Shown: positions 44,101 through 53,831 of the stretch, piece by piece
Numbering within the stretch: the first letter of the stretch is position 1
Layout: every line of letters starts with the position of its first letter
Assembly: GCF_021545335.1 (NCBI RefSeq)
Contig: NZ_CP089312.1
Location: 3,472,001 to 3,536,000 of the forward strand
Origin: Streptomyces sp. GQFP
Lineage (GTDB): Bacteria > Actinomycetota > Actinomycetes > Streptomycetales > Streptomycetaceae
Direction of reading: 5' to 3'
DNA length: 64,000 nucleotides
Notes under the pieces: generated by a model
Told to the model about the DNA's origin: nothing
Seen by the model: the letters and a program-made list of their open reading frames with translations, nothing else
Database searches by the model: none
Program-made: the position numbers and the translations under genes

Positions 44101-44274
44101 CTTGGCGGCCGTCGACGTCACCTGCGACGCGGTGGCGGAGTCCGCGGCGGCGAAGGCCTGCCCGGTCCCCAGCGACACCAGCGCCGTCTCGGCCGCCAGC
44201 ACGGCTGCGACGGCGAGCGCGGTGCGTCTTGGCGATATGCCTACGGCTCTCGCCCTTCCCCGTTTGATTCTCAA
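38149..44274 (-). CDS. secreted RHS/YD-repeat protein with DNRLRE domain and hydrophobic C-terminal tip
   Basis: 2041 residues. TTG at 44274 lies six bases after AGGAG. Signal peptide about 1-43 (TALAVAAVLAAETALVSLGT ... AFAA). A DNRLRE-type domain at about 330-500 (TWVATNYTDSQISSEELKSG ... GDGSTEPHLTVTYNS) is followed by Fn3-like modules. The DUF6531-like RHS entry is DFTLSATDALAFEASADRTY, then many YD repeats (YTYDSDGRI, TTYDSAGRV, YGYDSLGRQL, YTYDSAGRL). The RHS core ends GARLYDATTGRFLQTDSVV, then NHYGYPADPVTGHDLDGK. The last 98 residues (about 1944-2041) are lysine-rich and then strongly hydrophobic. This is the layout of polymorphic toxins, with the variable tip after the core. The codons are Thr/Ala/Ser-heavy. 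Confidence 0.9.
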   Translation of the reverse strand: MRIKRGRARAVGISPRRTALAVAAVLAAETALVSLGTGQAFAAADSATASQVTSTAAKSAKSGASSADSTAAALLMARTQGRKIEVLSERSASSTTYALPNGQLQTSTYAAPIRQQVDGVWRNIDTALSDEGSALEPEVAAADIAVSDGGDTALASVTKGARSFGMGWESKLPTPSVKDDTASYDLGDGETLTVTALSQGFSQNVVLEKAPEGPLEYRIPMRLKGLVLSVADSGHLLLKDSAGKLVAEAPAPMMWDSSKDRKSGESKYQARVETKVETAEDGSQTLVLTPDADYFTENKLTYPVTVDPTTTLAVTTDTWVATNYTDSQISSEELKSGTYDAGTTKARAYMKFDVSAFKGKHITDTNLALYSYYSSTCDTSGAGTQVRRITGSWTSSAITWGDQPATTATGAVTSTAAKGYSDSCPAGTVNFDVDAIVQAWADGSTNQGVRIAGASETDSTTWRRYRSANYVSGDGSTEPHLTVTYNSYPAVPSSAAIAPSQVNAYNGKRYVTSLNPTLSAKVTDPDGSKTKAQFEITPDPTYADTTYTYTGTSVSVASGSQVPFTIPSASAFPSGSHLRYRVRAYDGTDYGSWTGYTTFVLNTAKPVAPTVTCDTYTENGWTAKASAAVSCTLDTSSTDGAGFQWGLDDSSLPNKKLDTTNGTGGDSQTISIDPANGWHTLYARTIDSGGNLSTATTAYSFGVGADGAAILSPAAGDTTARRLTLSAKGLSTYTGATWQYRRGETDSWHTVPVGDVTASGSAVSAWPVAVTSGTATKLVWNTVSSLTEDGVIQLRAAFTDGTTTGYSQTVDVTLDRDAGTAPAAQVGPGQVNQLTGDFTLSATDALAFEASADRTYSSRANDTDTEGQAEIYGPGWTSLIDTFGSAYTQVRKTSSTSVELLSADGGAVAFTATSTGGWAPQTGAEFLTLTGTLSGSSFTLTDTDGNSTVFAKAATAATTWTLSSSASASDNTTVTVASETVTVGTETQARPKYVISPTGAVTAATCQATPATKGCRVLEYVYATATTATSSALGNYAGQVSSVKLWTTLPGGSAATAETVSSYAYNTSGQLRQVWDPRVSPALKTEYTYDSDGRIATYTQPGELPWTFTYGKAGSALTSGTGMLLKASRPGLAEGSASTTSGTAATTVVYDVPLSGTTAPYQMDAATTATWAQDEAPTDATAVFPADSVPSSSTGGDLTSTAYSRATVTYINANGEETNTAGPGGSITTTEYDDYGNTVAELTAANRELALGTASGAADELAGLGLTDLSTADRAQQLATVSEYSADGKQLTDEYGPLHEVTLAAELTGSTAESTLAAGTVIPARTHTAYTYDENRTSGAAVSGLVTSAVTGAAIPGYATDADTSTTTTTYDWTTGEEKAVSGGNASAVVTTYDSAGRVATTRTAASSGSDAGTLAYTYYSADATGTCSSAIFAGLLCKTAPAAAITGGGTNPTEAVTTVYTYDRWGQIATKAETANSVTRTTTNTVDAAGRLTSTAVTGGTGTATPATTFTYNTANGRIAAQTANSQTIAYGYDSLGRQLTYTDGAGNTSTTSYDLLDRPVKTTDSAPSTVTYAYNTAGSLTTLTDSVAGTFTGTYDADGTLTSETLPGDHTLTVNTDPTGQETGREYTTADGTTIASDTAGYTATGRQAGHTQTDGSTTQTDYTYDSAGRLTKAADTTASGCATRAYTFDANSNRTALTATSDDCDSATTDDTTTATTSYTYDSADRLVNSGYVYDAFGRTTANGTATLSYFTNDLVASETVGTSRNTWTTDGAGRLAVQTAQTQATDGTWTTSATTTSHYGGDGDRSTWTKTGDTVSRNVRDLSGDLVATTSASGSTVLQLSNIHGDITVQQPLDTTVASTVQHFDEYGNALDGTVATAYGWLGVHQRATSTVGGHTLMGARLYDATTGRFLQTDSVVDGSPNHYGYPADPVTGHDLDGKRWWKKASKKLTDKKAKKIGKALSRGGTSLTVFATTLVPSGYAAILAAAVSAIGLSVKAFGTALIVAAALPKPKVKITIGIKVSYGWLYYPWLTIKPSR

Positions 44275-44600
44275 GAACGACTCCTGTGATCACGCCATGA
44301 CGCCTGGTGCGCCATGAACGGACGTGATCAAAGCAGGGGTTCGTGAGGGAACCTCCACCATTCCCTCAGATGTCGCTCACAGTTACCCTCAGATCTCCCT
44401 CAAGACACTTGACTGGAAAACGATCACCGAGTTTCGGCCATGCGGAAGATTCCACTCCCCTGTGTCACGCCTGTGGATCGATCAAGGCGAATGGGACACC
44501 CGGACGCCAACTCCCATTGACCGAGGGCTGATCGACGGACCGCCACCGGGGTTCCACCCACCCGGATTCTTTACCGATTCGTGATCATCACTGGCGGTGA
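44275..44600. other. AT-richer intergenic region upstream of the RHS gene
   Basis: Lower GC than its surroundings (for example around 44395-44440). It holds the RHS promoter on the minus strand and two direct copies of CCCTCAGAT at 44363-44371 and 44386-44394, a possible activator or repressor site. No gene was found; short frames lack ribosome sites. Confidence 0.5.
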
Positions 44601-45863
44601 TCAGGCCTGTGCGGAGGCCAGTTCCACCACGGTGATGTCCGACGGCGCCCCCACCCGCGTGGGCGGACCCCACGCGCCGGCGCCCCGGGAGACGTACAAC
44701 TGCGTGTCCCCGTACCGCTCCAGGCCCGCGAGGGTCGGGTTGGCGAGGTCGGCGATGAAGTTGCCCGGCCAGAGCTGGCCGCCGTGGGTGTGGCCGGAGA
44801 GCTGGAGGTCGACGCCGTGGTCGACGGCGTCGTGGATCTGCACCGGCTGGTGGGCCAGCAGCACGCTCGCCCGTGAGGTGTCCCGGTCGCCGAGCGCCTT
44901 GGTGAAGTCGGGGCCCTGGCCCTCGCTCTCACCGGCGACGTCGTTGACCCCGGCGAGGTCGAAGGCGGGCAGTTCGACGCGGGCGTTCTCCAGCGGGCGC
45001 AGCCCGAGCCGCCGTACCTCCTCGACCCACTCCTCGGCGCCGGAGAAGTACTCGTGGTTCCCGGTCACGAAGAACGCGCCGTGACGGGCGCGGAGTTGGG
45101 CGAGGGGAGCGGCGGCCGGTCCCAGATCCTTCACGCTGCCGTCGACGAGGTCGCCGACGATCGCGATCAGATCGGGCTGGGTGGAGTTGATCGTGTCGAC
45201 GACCTTCTGCGCGAACCCCCGCCCGAGGACGGGCCCGAGGTGGATGTCGCTGACGACGGCGATCCTGAACCCGTGGGCTCCGCGCGGGAGCTTGGCCAGC
45301 GGCACGGTGACCCGCTTCACGCGCGGGCCTCGTACGACGCCGTAGGTGCCGTATCCCACGGTCCCGACGGCTGCTGTGGCGGCGGCACCGGCCACGACCC
45401 GGGAGACGAAGAGCCGGCGGGACGGGGCGGCGAGGAGACGGGGGCCGGCGCTCGGGTCGGGGACCGGGTCCGGGGTCTCGGGCACGCCCGGCGGTACGGT
45501 CTCCGCCTTCCGGAGCGGTACGGGGGACTCCGCGGGTGCCTCGGCCGGGCGGCGCCGCTCCAGGAACCGTCGCAGCAGTGGCCGTACGGCCTCGCCGGCG
45601 ATCAGGGCCAGCCCGAGGTAGATGAACAGGGCCAGCCACAGGAAGCCGGGCCAGGCCAACGTCTGCTGGAGCCAGAAGGGCGCGCCGGCGCGCTCGGCGA
45701 CGAAGGCCCCGATCATCAGGACCGGCCAGGCGACGAACACGGCCGTGCCGATACGGCGGGCGAGGCCGGGACCGACGGTCGTGTCGCGCACGAGGCGACG
45801 CCAGACGTACCAGTGCAGGCCGACCAGGGCGGCGAGCACGACGAGCAGGAAAACGATGACCAT
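44601..45863 (-). CDS. membrane-anchored metallophosphoesterase
   Basis: 420 residues. Three to four N-terminal helices (VIVFLLVVLAALVGLHWYVW, AVFVAWPVLMIGAFVAER, WPGFLWLALFIYLGLALIAG), a Pro-rich linker, another hydrophobic segment (VVAGAAATAAVGTVGYGTYG), then the calcineurin-like domain. Metal-binding motifs are AVVSDIHLGPV, IVGDLVDG, FFVTGNHEYF and LQLSGHTHGGQLWPG. The topology resembles YaeI/YkuE-type phosphoesterases, though helix count puts the substrate in lipid or the envelope. ATG at 45863 follows GGGAGA. Confidence 0.92.
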   Translation of the reverse strand: MVIVFLLVVLAALVGLHWYVWRRLVRDTTVGPGLARRIGTAVFVAWPVLMIGAFVAERAGAPFWLQQTLAWPGFLWLALFIYLGLALIAGEAVRPLLRRFLERRRPAEAPAESPVPLRKAETVPPGVPETPDPVPDPSAGPRLLAAPSRRLFVSRVVAGAAATAAVGTVGYGTYGVVRGPRVKRVTVPLAKLPRGAHGFRIAVVSDIHLGPVLGRGFAQKVVDTINSTQPDLIAIVGDLVDGSVKDLGPAAAPLAQLRARHGAFFVTGNHEYFSGAEEWVEEVRRLGLRPLENARVELPAFDLAGVNDVAGESEGQGPDFTKALGDRDTSRASVLLAHQPVQIHDAVDHGVDLQLSGHTHGGQLWPGNFIADLANPTLAGLERYGDTQLYVSRGAGAWGPPTRVGAPSDITVVELASAQA

Positions 45864-45879
45864 GCGGGGGTGTCTCCCG

Positions 45880-46005
45880 TTGTTCCCGTTGTGAGGTCGG
45901 GTTGTTCCCGTTGTGAGGTCGGGTTGTTCCCGTTGCGAGATCGGGTGTTACGAGATCCGGTGTTACGAGATCCGGTGTTACGAGATCGGGCGTTATGAGG
46001 TCTGG
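45880..46005. repeat. two adjacent tandem repeats (22 bp x3, 15 bp x4)
   Basis: TTGTTCCCGTTGTGAGGTCG-type 22-bp units start at 45880, 45902 and 45924 (third unit with two changes). They run directly into 15-bp units TGTTACGAGATCCGG at 45946, 45961, 45976 (one change) and 45991 (degenerate). The array separates the metallophosphoesterase start from the SCO4848-type gene, overlapping the latter's stop. Confidence 0.9.
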
Positions 46006-46235
46006 CGCAAAGCGCGCAGTCCGCGCAACCCGATGCCCCCGACGATCGTCCCCAATACGAAGGAGACGACCGCGAGCACCAGATGCACCCAGAAGTACGC
46101 CGTCGGATTGCCCGCGTCGTCGAACGCGAGCCCGCTGCCGTCCGTGACCAGATTCTTGATGAAAGTGACCCAGATGACCCAGCTCCACACCCCGAAGGCG
46201 AGCAGGAACCAGGAGACGGGGCGGCTGAGCTTCAT
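45993..46235 (-). CDS. SCO4848-type small membrane protein
   Basis: 80 residues with two helices: RPVSWFLLAFGVWSWVIWVT and YFWVHLVLAVVSFVLGTIVG. A short loop FIKNLVTDGSGLAFDDAGNP lies between. The wording matches the small actinobacterial membrane proteins annotated as SCO4848 family, from memory, and the D-Ala-D-Ala carboxypeptidase neighbour fits the S. coelicolor order. No Shine-Dalgarno is visible. The final codons lie in a tandem repeat. Confidence 0.85.
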   Translation of the reverse strand: MKLSRPVSWFLLAFGVWSWVIWVTFIKNLVTDGSGLAFDDAGNPTAYFWVHLVLAVVSFVLGTIVGGIGLRGLRALRQTS

Positions 46236-46326
46236 GGGTCCAGTATCGCCGCCCTGTGCTGGGTCCCTCGGCCGGGGTGGGGAGGGCCGTGCGACTTCGC
46301 GGGCTACTACATGTACGTTCTCGATC

Positions 46327-47646
46327 GTGTCCGCCTCCAAAAAGACCGCCAAGCGCTCCTTGCTGGTCACCTCCGCCGCCCTGTTGTCCGCCGCGCTGAC
46401 CACGCCCGTCCCGGCGTTCGCGGCCCCAAAGCCGTCTCCGACGCCGAGTGCCACGCCGTCGGCGACTCCCCCGGCGAACATGTCGACCGTGGGCGGGGAG
46501 CGGCTCGGGAAGGCCGGGACGCAGGTGAACCTCTCCGACGGGGTGCCGGTGATCCCCAAGGACATCAGCGCCCGCTCGTGGATCGTCTCGGACGCGGAGT
46601 CCGGCGACGTCCTCGCCTCGCACAACGCGCACTGGCGGCTGCCGCCGGCGAGCACGCTGAAGATGCTGTTCGCCGACACCGTGCTGCCGAAGTTCCCGAA
46701 GACCATGGAGCACAAGGTCACCTCCGCCGAGCTGGCGGACGTCGGCGCCGGGTCCAGCATGGTCGGCATCAAGGAGAAGGAGACGTACACGGTCCACGAC
46801 CTGTGGCTCGGTGTCTTCCTGCGCTCCGGGAACGACGCGGTGCACGTCCTGTCCCACATGAACGGGGGCGTCGCGGCCACGGTCAAGGAGATGAACGAGC
46901 ACGCGGAGGAGTTGCAGGCCCTCGACACGAACGTCGTGAGCCCCGACGGCTACGACGAGCGGGGGCAGGTGTCGTCGGCGTACGACCTCACGCTCTTCGC
47001 GCGGTCCGGGCTGCAGAAGAAGGACTTCCGTGAGTACTGCTCGACGGTGACGGCCAAGTTCCCGGGCGAGACGAAGAAGAACAAGCAGGGCAAGACGGTG
47101 CGCGGGACCTTCGAGATCCAGAACACCAACCGGCTGCTGGCGGGCGACTCGGACGTCTCGGTGTACCAGGGGATCGCGGGCGTGAAGAACGGCAACACGA
47201 CGAACGCGGGGGCGACCTTCACGGGGGTTGCCGAGCGGGGCGGCAAGGTGCTGCTGGTCACGGTCATGAATCCGTCGGAGGAGGAGCACAACGAGGTCTA
47301 CAAGGAGACCGCGCGGTTGCTCGACTGGGGGTTCAAGGCGGCGGGGAAGGTGCAGCCGGTGGGCGAGCTGGTGGCGCCCCAGGGTGCGGCGGGGTCGAGC
47401 CCTCAGCCCGGCTCGACCGACGGTGACACGGACTCCGGTGAGGCAGGGGGCGGGGCGTCGGACGGGGGCGCCGGCAAGGCCGACGGTTCCGCGTCGCCGG
47501 TCGCGAACGCGTCGGCCGAGGCGGACGGGGGTGGGATCGGGGTTGCGTTGGGGATCACCGGGGGTGTGCTGGTGCTGTTGGCGGGGGGCGCGTTCCTGAT
47601 CAACCGACGGTGGCCGCTGCCGGAACTGGTGCGGCGTCGGCGGTAG
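46327..47646 (+). CDS. D-alanyl-D-alanine carboxypeptidase (low-molecular-weight PBP)
   Basis: 439 residues. Signal peptide about 1-33 (SLLVTSAALLSAALTTPVPA), Pro/Ser linker, then the peptidase S11 domain. The catalytic SxxK is PASTLKML, the SxN motif is LRSGNDAVHV, and the third motif is GVKNGNT, a KNG in place of the usual KTG. A Gly/Ser/Asp-rich linker leads to one C-terminal helix (GVALGITGGVLVLLAGGAFL) and a RRWPLPELVRRRR cytoplasmic tail. It trims terminal D-Ala from peptidoglycan stem peptides outside the membrane. GTG at 46327; possibly leaderless. Confidence 0.92.
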   Translation: MSASKKTAKRSLLVTSAALLSAALTTPVPAFAAPKPSPTPSATPSATPPANMSTVGGERLGKAGTQVNLSDGVPVIPKDISARSWIVSDAESGDVLASHNAHWRLPPASTLKMLFADTVLPKFPKTMEHKVTSAELADVGAGSSMVGIKEKETYTVHDLWLGVFLRSGNDAVHVLSHMNGGVAATVKEMNEHAEELQALDTNVVSPDGYDERGQVSSAYDLTLFARSGLQKKDFREYCSTVTAKFPGETKKNKQGKTVRGTFEIQNTNRLLAGDSDVSVYQGIAGVKNGNTTNAGATFTGVAERGGKVLLVTVMNPSEEEHNEVYKETARLLDWGFKAAGKVQPVGELVAPQGAAGSSPQPGSTDGDTDSGEAGGGASDGGAGKADGSASPVANASAEADGGGIGVALGITGGVLVLLAGGAFLINRRWPLPELVRRRR

Positions 47647-47661
47647 TTGGGGGCTTTTTTC

Positions 47662-47935
47662 CTCGCCCCCGCCGCCCCTACCCGTCCCATCCTTCTGGGG
47701 GCTGCGCCCCCAGACCCCCGCTACGGCCCTGAACGGGCCTTGTCCTCAAACGCCGGACGGGCTGGATCTTTCAGCCCGTCCGGCGTTTGAGGACGAGCGC
47801 GTTCAGCGCGACCCTCCCACCCGCGCCCGCCACTTCAGCCCGTCCGGCGTTTGAGGACGAGGCCGTTCAGGCCGAAGCGGGGGTCTGGGGGCGGCAGCCC
47901 CCAGGGATGGGACGGGTAGGGGCGGCGGGGGCGAG
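47662..47935. repeat. large inverted repeat, copy A (dispersed Streptomyces element)
   Basis: The outer arms CTCGCCCCCGCCGCCCCTAC and its reverse complement at 47916-47935 bound the element. Inside are CCCATCC/GGATGGG, the GGGGGCTGCGCCCCCAGACC arms, and two copies of CAGCCCGTCCGGCGTTTGAG facing one TCCTCAAACGCCGGACGGGC. It sits between the convergent carboxypeptidase and YihY genes. Copy B is at 56369-56579. A bidirectional terminator is a likely role. Confidence 0.85.
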
Positions 47936-47942
47936 AAACGCT

Positions 47943-48806
47943 TCAGGTGCTCGGCGTCTCGGTCGACTCCGTTGCCGTCCACGCCGCGCAGAACAGGACA
48001 AGTTTTGATGTGAAGTTGATCCACAGCAACAGGGCCACCGGGACGCCGAACGCGCCGTACATGCTCTTCGCCGCCACGCCCTGCATGTAGCTGCTCAGCA
48101 GCAGCTTCAGGAGTTCGAAACCCGCCGCGCCGATCAGCGCCGCGACGAGCAGCCGACGCCGGGTCGGCTCCACACCCGGCAGCAGGGTCAGGACGTACAG
48201 GAGGAGCAGGAAGTCGGCGAGTACGGCGACGCCGAACGCGGCGACACGCAGGAGCACCGCACCCCAGCCCGCCTCGTCGATCCCCAGCCCCCCCGCGATC
48301 CAGCCGACCGCCGCCGAGGCGACCGTCGACGCGGCGAGGGTGACGAGGACGGCACCGCCCAGTCCTACCAGCACACCGGTGTCCTTCACCGTCCGCAGGA
48401 CGGGGTTCCCCTCGTCGTCCGGAAGTTCCCACACCGCCCGCAGACACTCCCGCATCGAGCCGACCCACCCGATCCCCGTAAACAGCAGCACCGCCCCCGC
48501 GATCACCCCGACCGTGCCCGCGTTCTGGACCAGCCCGTCGATGTTCAGCTGCTCGGAGATGCCGGGTACCTGCTCGGCGATCTTGTCCTCCAGCTCGTTC
48601 TGCCGCGAGGTGCTGAGCGTCGCCGCGGCGATAGCGGCGGCCACGGTGAGCAGCGGGAACAGTGCCACAAAGCTGATGAAGGTCATCGCCGCCGCCAGCC
48701 GCGTCCACTTCACGCGGTCCAGTCGCTCGTACGACCGCCACGCGTGCGTGGCCATCAGGCGGACGACGATCGGTCCGACGCCGGGGAGCTTCTTCAGCCA
48801 GTCCAT
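47943..48806 (-). CDS. YihY/BrkB-family (UPF0761) inner membrane protein
   Basis: 287 residues, six helices. Family words: RVKWTRLAAAMTFISFVALF, AGAVLLFTGIGWVGSMRECL, RAVWELPDDEGNPVLRTVKD and SMYGAFGVPVALLLWINFTS. ATG at 48806. The function of this widespread family is not established despite the old RNase BN label. Convergent with the carboxypeptidase across repeat copy A. Confidence 0.92.
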   Translation of the reverse strand: MDWLKKLPGVGPIVVRLMATHAWRSYERLDRVKWTRLAAAMTFISFVALFPLLTVAAAIAAATLSTSRQNELEDKIAEQVPGISEQLNIDGLVQNAGTVGVIAGAVLLFTGIGWVGSMRECLRAVWELPDDEGNPVLRTVKDTGVLVGLGGAVLVTLAASTVASAAVGWIAGGLGIDEAGWGAVLLRVAAFGVAVLADFLLLLYVLTLLPGVEPTRRRLLVAALIGAAGFELLKLLLSSYMQGVAAKSMYGAFGVPVALLLWINFTSKLVLFCAAWTATESTETPST

Positions 48807-48847
48807 AGGGACCTTTTACCCCGGAAACGCCTGTCCGTGTGGAGGTT

Positions 48848-49426
48848 CTACCTGGTCGGAAGGGTGCCGCGCTCCACATGCGCCGCCTGCGGCGGTACGA
48901 CGGTCCCGCCGAAGGTGAACTCGCGCAGCTTGCGCCACACCGCGTCGGCCCCCTGCTCGTAGAGCGCGAAGCCGGTGCAGGGCCAGTCGGCCTCGTAGTC
49001 GGCGAGTTCCGCGTAGGCGCGGTCCATCGCCTCCTCGGTGATGCTGTGCGCGACCGTCACATGCGGGTGGTACGGGAACTGGAGTTCGCGCGCCACAGGA
49101 CCGGAGGCGTCACGGACCTGCTTCTGTAGCCAGGTGCAGGCCTCCGCGCCCTCGGCGATCTGGACGAACACGACGGGCGACACCGGCCGGAAGGTGCCGG
49201 TGCCGGAGAGACGGAGAGGGAAGGGGCGGCCGGCTGCGGCCACCTCCACCAGGTGCGCCTCGATGGCGGGCAGCGCCGCCGAGTCGACTTCCGTGGGCGG
49301 CAACAGGGTGACGTGGGTGGGGATGCCGTGAGCAGCGGCGTCGCCGAAGCCCGCACGCCGCTCCTGGAGCAGGCTGCCGTGAGGCTCCGGGACCGCGATC
49401 GACACACCGATCGTTACGGTCCCCAC
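48848..49426 (-). CDS. 2'-5' RNA ligase-family (2H phosphoesterase) protein
   Basis: 192 residues. The two HxT motifs of the 2H superfamily are in IPTHVTLLPPTEVD and FPYHPHVTVAHSITEEAMDR. The body between is alpha/beta (PFPLRLSGTGTFRPVSPVVF). GTG at 49426 follows AGGAG by five bases. It probably cleaves 2',3'-cyclic phosphate or related RNA ends; the true substrate is unknown. It is separated from the YihY gene by 41 bp and likely shares its transcript. Confidence 0.9.
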   Translation of the reverse strand: MGTVTIGVSIAVPEPHGSLLQERRAGFGDAAAHGIPTHVTLLPPTEVDSAALPAIEAHLVEVAAAGRPFPLRLSGTGTFRPVSPVVFVQIAEGAEACTWLQKQVRDASGPVARELQFPYHPHVTVAHSITEEAMDRAYAELADYEADWPCTGFALYEQGADAVWRKLREFTFGGTVVPPQAAHVERGTLPTR

Positions 49427-49608
49427 GTCGTCTCCTGTTCGTCGTCTCGGTGTTGCTCATGTCAGTCGGCTATCGACTGTACGGGCAGGGCGGGTCTGCG
49501 GGCAGGCGCACGCGTAGTGATGTGCAGCGCTCTGATGCCGCGTCGTGCGCCGTGCGGTGGTACGGATTCGGATGCCGGTGCGGGTGGCGGTGCGGGTGGC
49601 GGTACGGG

Positions 49609-52196
<2,588 letters not shown>

Positions 52197-52313
52197 GTCG
52201 TCGGCCTCCGGGTGGCGTGGGTGCTGGAAAGCGGTCACGGGGTCACGGTTCGGCCCAGGCGCACGGCACTCTTACTGCTCGTGGGCCGCTCCCCGATGGT
52301 CTGTCCCATCCTC

Positions 52314-52489
52314 GGGCCCGGTCGTCCCCTTCCCGTCTGCTCCGCGGCGCCTGGCACGCACGCTCGCCGCGTTGCCGAATCGCCCGCGTGGCTCCGCCAC
52401 GAGGACGCTCCGGCGCCTTGCGATCGCACGCACCAGGCGCCGCGGAGCCCGCCCTCCGGGCGGACGACGGGAAGGGGACGACCGGGCCC
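52314..52489. repeat. long inverted repeat between glyA and rocD
   Basis: Left arm GGGCCCGGTCGTCCCCTTCC plus CGTC (52314-52337) matches 52466-52489 on the opposite strand perfectly over 24 bp. An inner arm CTCCGCGGCGCCTGG (52340-52354) pairs with 52433-52447. The 52197-52615 interval holds no gene. The glyA promoter must lie to its left and the rocD promoter to its right. Confidence 0.85.
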
Positions 52490-52615
52490 AGCGCGCCAGT
52501 CACGGCCCGTCGGCCAGCCTACCGGGCACGACATGGGCCCAAGGTGCCGCGTCCACCATGCGAGCGACCATGGAAGAGAGGGGGGCCGGTGGGCATTCGT
52601 ACCCCGGGAGGTGCC

Positions 52616-53821
52616 GTGACCACCACCGAAGCGCTCATCGCGGCGGCCGACGCGCACAGCGCGCACACCTACGCCCCCTTGCCGGTCGTGGTCGCCACCG
52701 CGGACGGTGCCTGGATGACGGATGTCGAGGGCCGCCGCTATCTGGACCTGCTGGCCGGTTACTCCGCGCTCAACTTCGGTCACGGAAACCGGCGGCTGCT
52801 CGACGCCGCGAAGGCGCAGCTGGAGCGCGTGACGTTGACGTCCCGGGCCTTCCACCACGACCGGTTCGCCGCGTTCTGCACGGAGCTGGCGGCGCTGTGC
52901 GGCATGGAGACGGTGCTGCCGATGAACACGGGCACGGAGGCCGTGGAGACCGCGGTGAAGACCGCCCGGAAGTGGGGGTACCGGGTCAAGGGCGTGCCGG
53001 ACGGGATCGCGAAGATCGTGGTCGCGGCGGACAACTTCCACGGCCGTACGACGACGGTGATCAGCTTCTCGACGGACTCGGCGGCGCGCGCGGACTTCGG
53101 CCCGTACACGCCGGGTTTCGAGATCGTGCCGTACGGCGATCTGACCGCCCTGCGGTCCGCTGTCACCGAGAACACGGTGGCCGTGCTGCTGGAGCCGATC
53201 CAGGGCGAGGCGGGGGTACGGGTGCCGCCGGACGGCTATCTGCGGGGCGTACGGGAGCTGACGCGGGAGCGGGACGTGCTGTTCGTGGCGGACGAGATCC
53301 AGTCGGGGCTGGGGCGCACGGGACATACCTTCGCGTGCGAGCACGAGGGTGTGGTGCCGGACGTCTACGTTCTGGGGAAGGCGCTCGGCGGCGGGATCGT
53401 GCCCGTGTCGGCGGTGGTGTCATCGCGTGCGGTGCTCGGGGTGTTCCGGCCGGGTGAGCACGGGTCGACGTTCGGCGGGAACCCGCTGGCGTGCGCGGTG
53501 GCGCTGGAGGTGATCGCGATGCTCAGGTCCGGCGAGTACCAGGCGCGGGCCACGGAACTGGGCGCGCATCTGCACCGGGAGCTGCGCGCGCTGGCCGACA
53601 CCGGCGCGCTGACCGAGGTGCGCGGGCGGGGCCTGTGGGCGGGCATCGACATCGCACCGGCGTACGGCACGGGCCGGGAGGTCTCCGAGCGGCTGATGGA
53701 CCGGGGCGTCCTGGTGAAGGACACCCACGGCCCGACGATCCGCCTCGCGCCGCCCCTCGTCATCAGCAAGGAGGACCTGGACTGGGGGCTGGCGCAGTTG
53801 CGGGGCGTATTGAGCGGATGA
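52616..53821 (+). CDS. rocD: ornithine--oxo-acid transaminase
   Basis: 401 residues, class III aminotransferase. GTG at 52616 follows GGGAGG. Motifs: YLDLLAGYSALNFGHGNRRL, LPMNTGTEAVETAVKTARKW, NFHGRTTTVISFSTD, LLEPIQGEAGVRVPPDGYL, DEIQSGLGRTGHTFACEHEG and the PLP Lys in VYVLGKALGGGIVPVSAVVS. The wording is specific for ornithine aminotransferase (GYSALNFGH, EGVVPDVY). It converts ornithine to glutamate semialdehyde in arginine/proline catabolism. Confidence 0.94.
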   Translation: MTTTEALIAAADAHSAHTYAPLPVVVATADGAWMTDVEGRRYLDLLAGYSALNFGHGNRRLLDAAKAQLERVTLTSRAFHHDRFAAFCTELAALCGMETVLPMNTGTEAVETAVKTARKWGYRVKGVPDGIAKIVVAADNFHGRTTTVISFSTDSAARADFGPYTPGFEIVPYGDLTALRSAVTENTVAVLLEPIQGEAGVRVPPDGYLRGVRELTRERDVLFVADEIQSGLGRTGHTFACEHEGVVPDVYVLGKALGGGIVPVSAVVSSRAVLGVFRPGEHGSTFGGNPLACAVALEVIAMLRSGEYQARATELGAHLHRELRALADTGALTEVRGRGLWAGIDIAPAYGTGREVSERLMDRGVLVKDTHGPTIRLAPPLVISKEDLDWGLAQLRGVLSG

Positions 53822-53831
53822 GAGCCGGGGG

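Noticed and set aside
37459..44289. A 2276-codon plus-strand open frame
   Set aside because: It is the antisense shadow of the RHS gene. Its product is Arg/Gly/Val repeat-like with no domain, while the minus strand has signal peptide, YD repeats and a Shine-Dalgarno.
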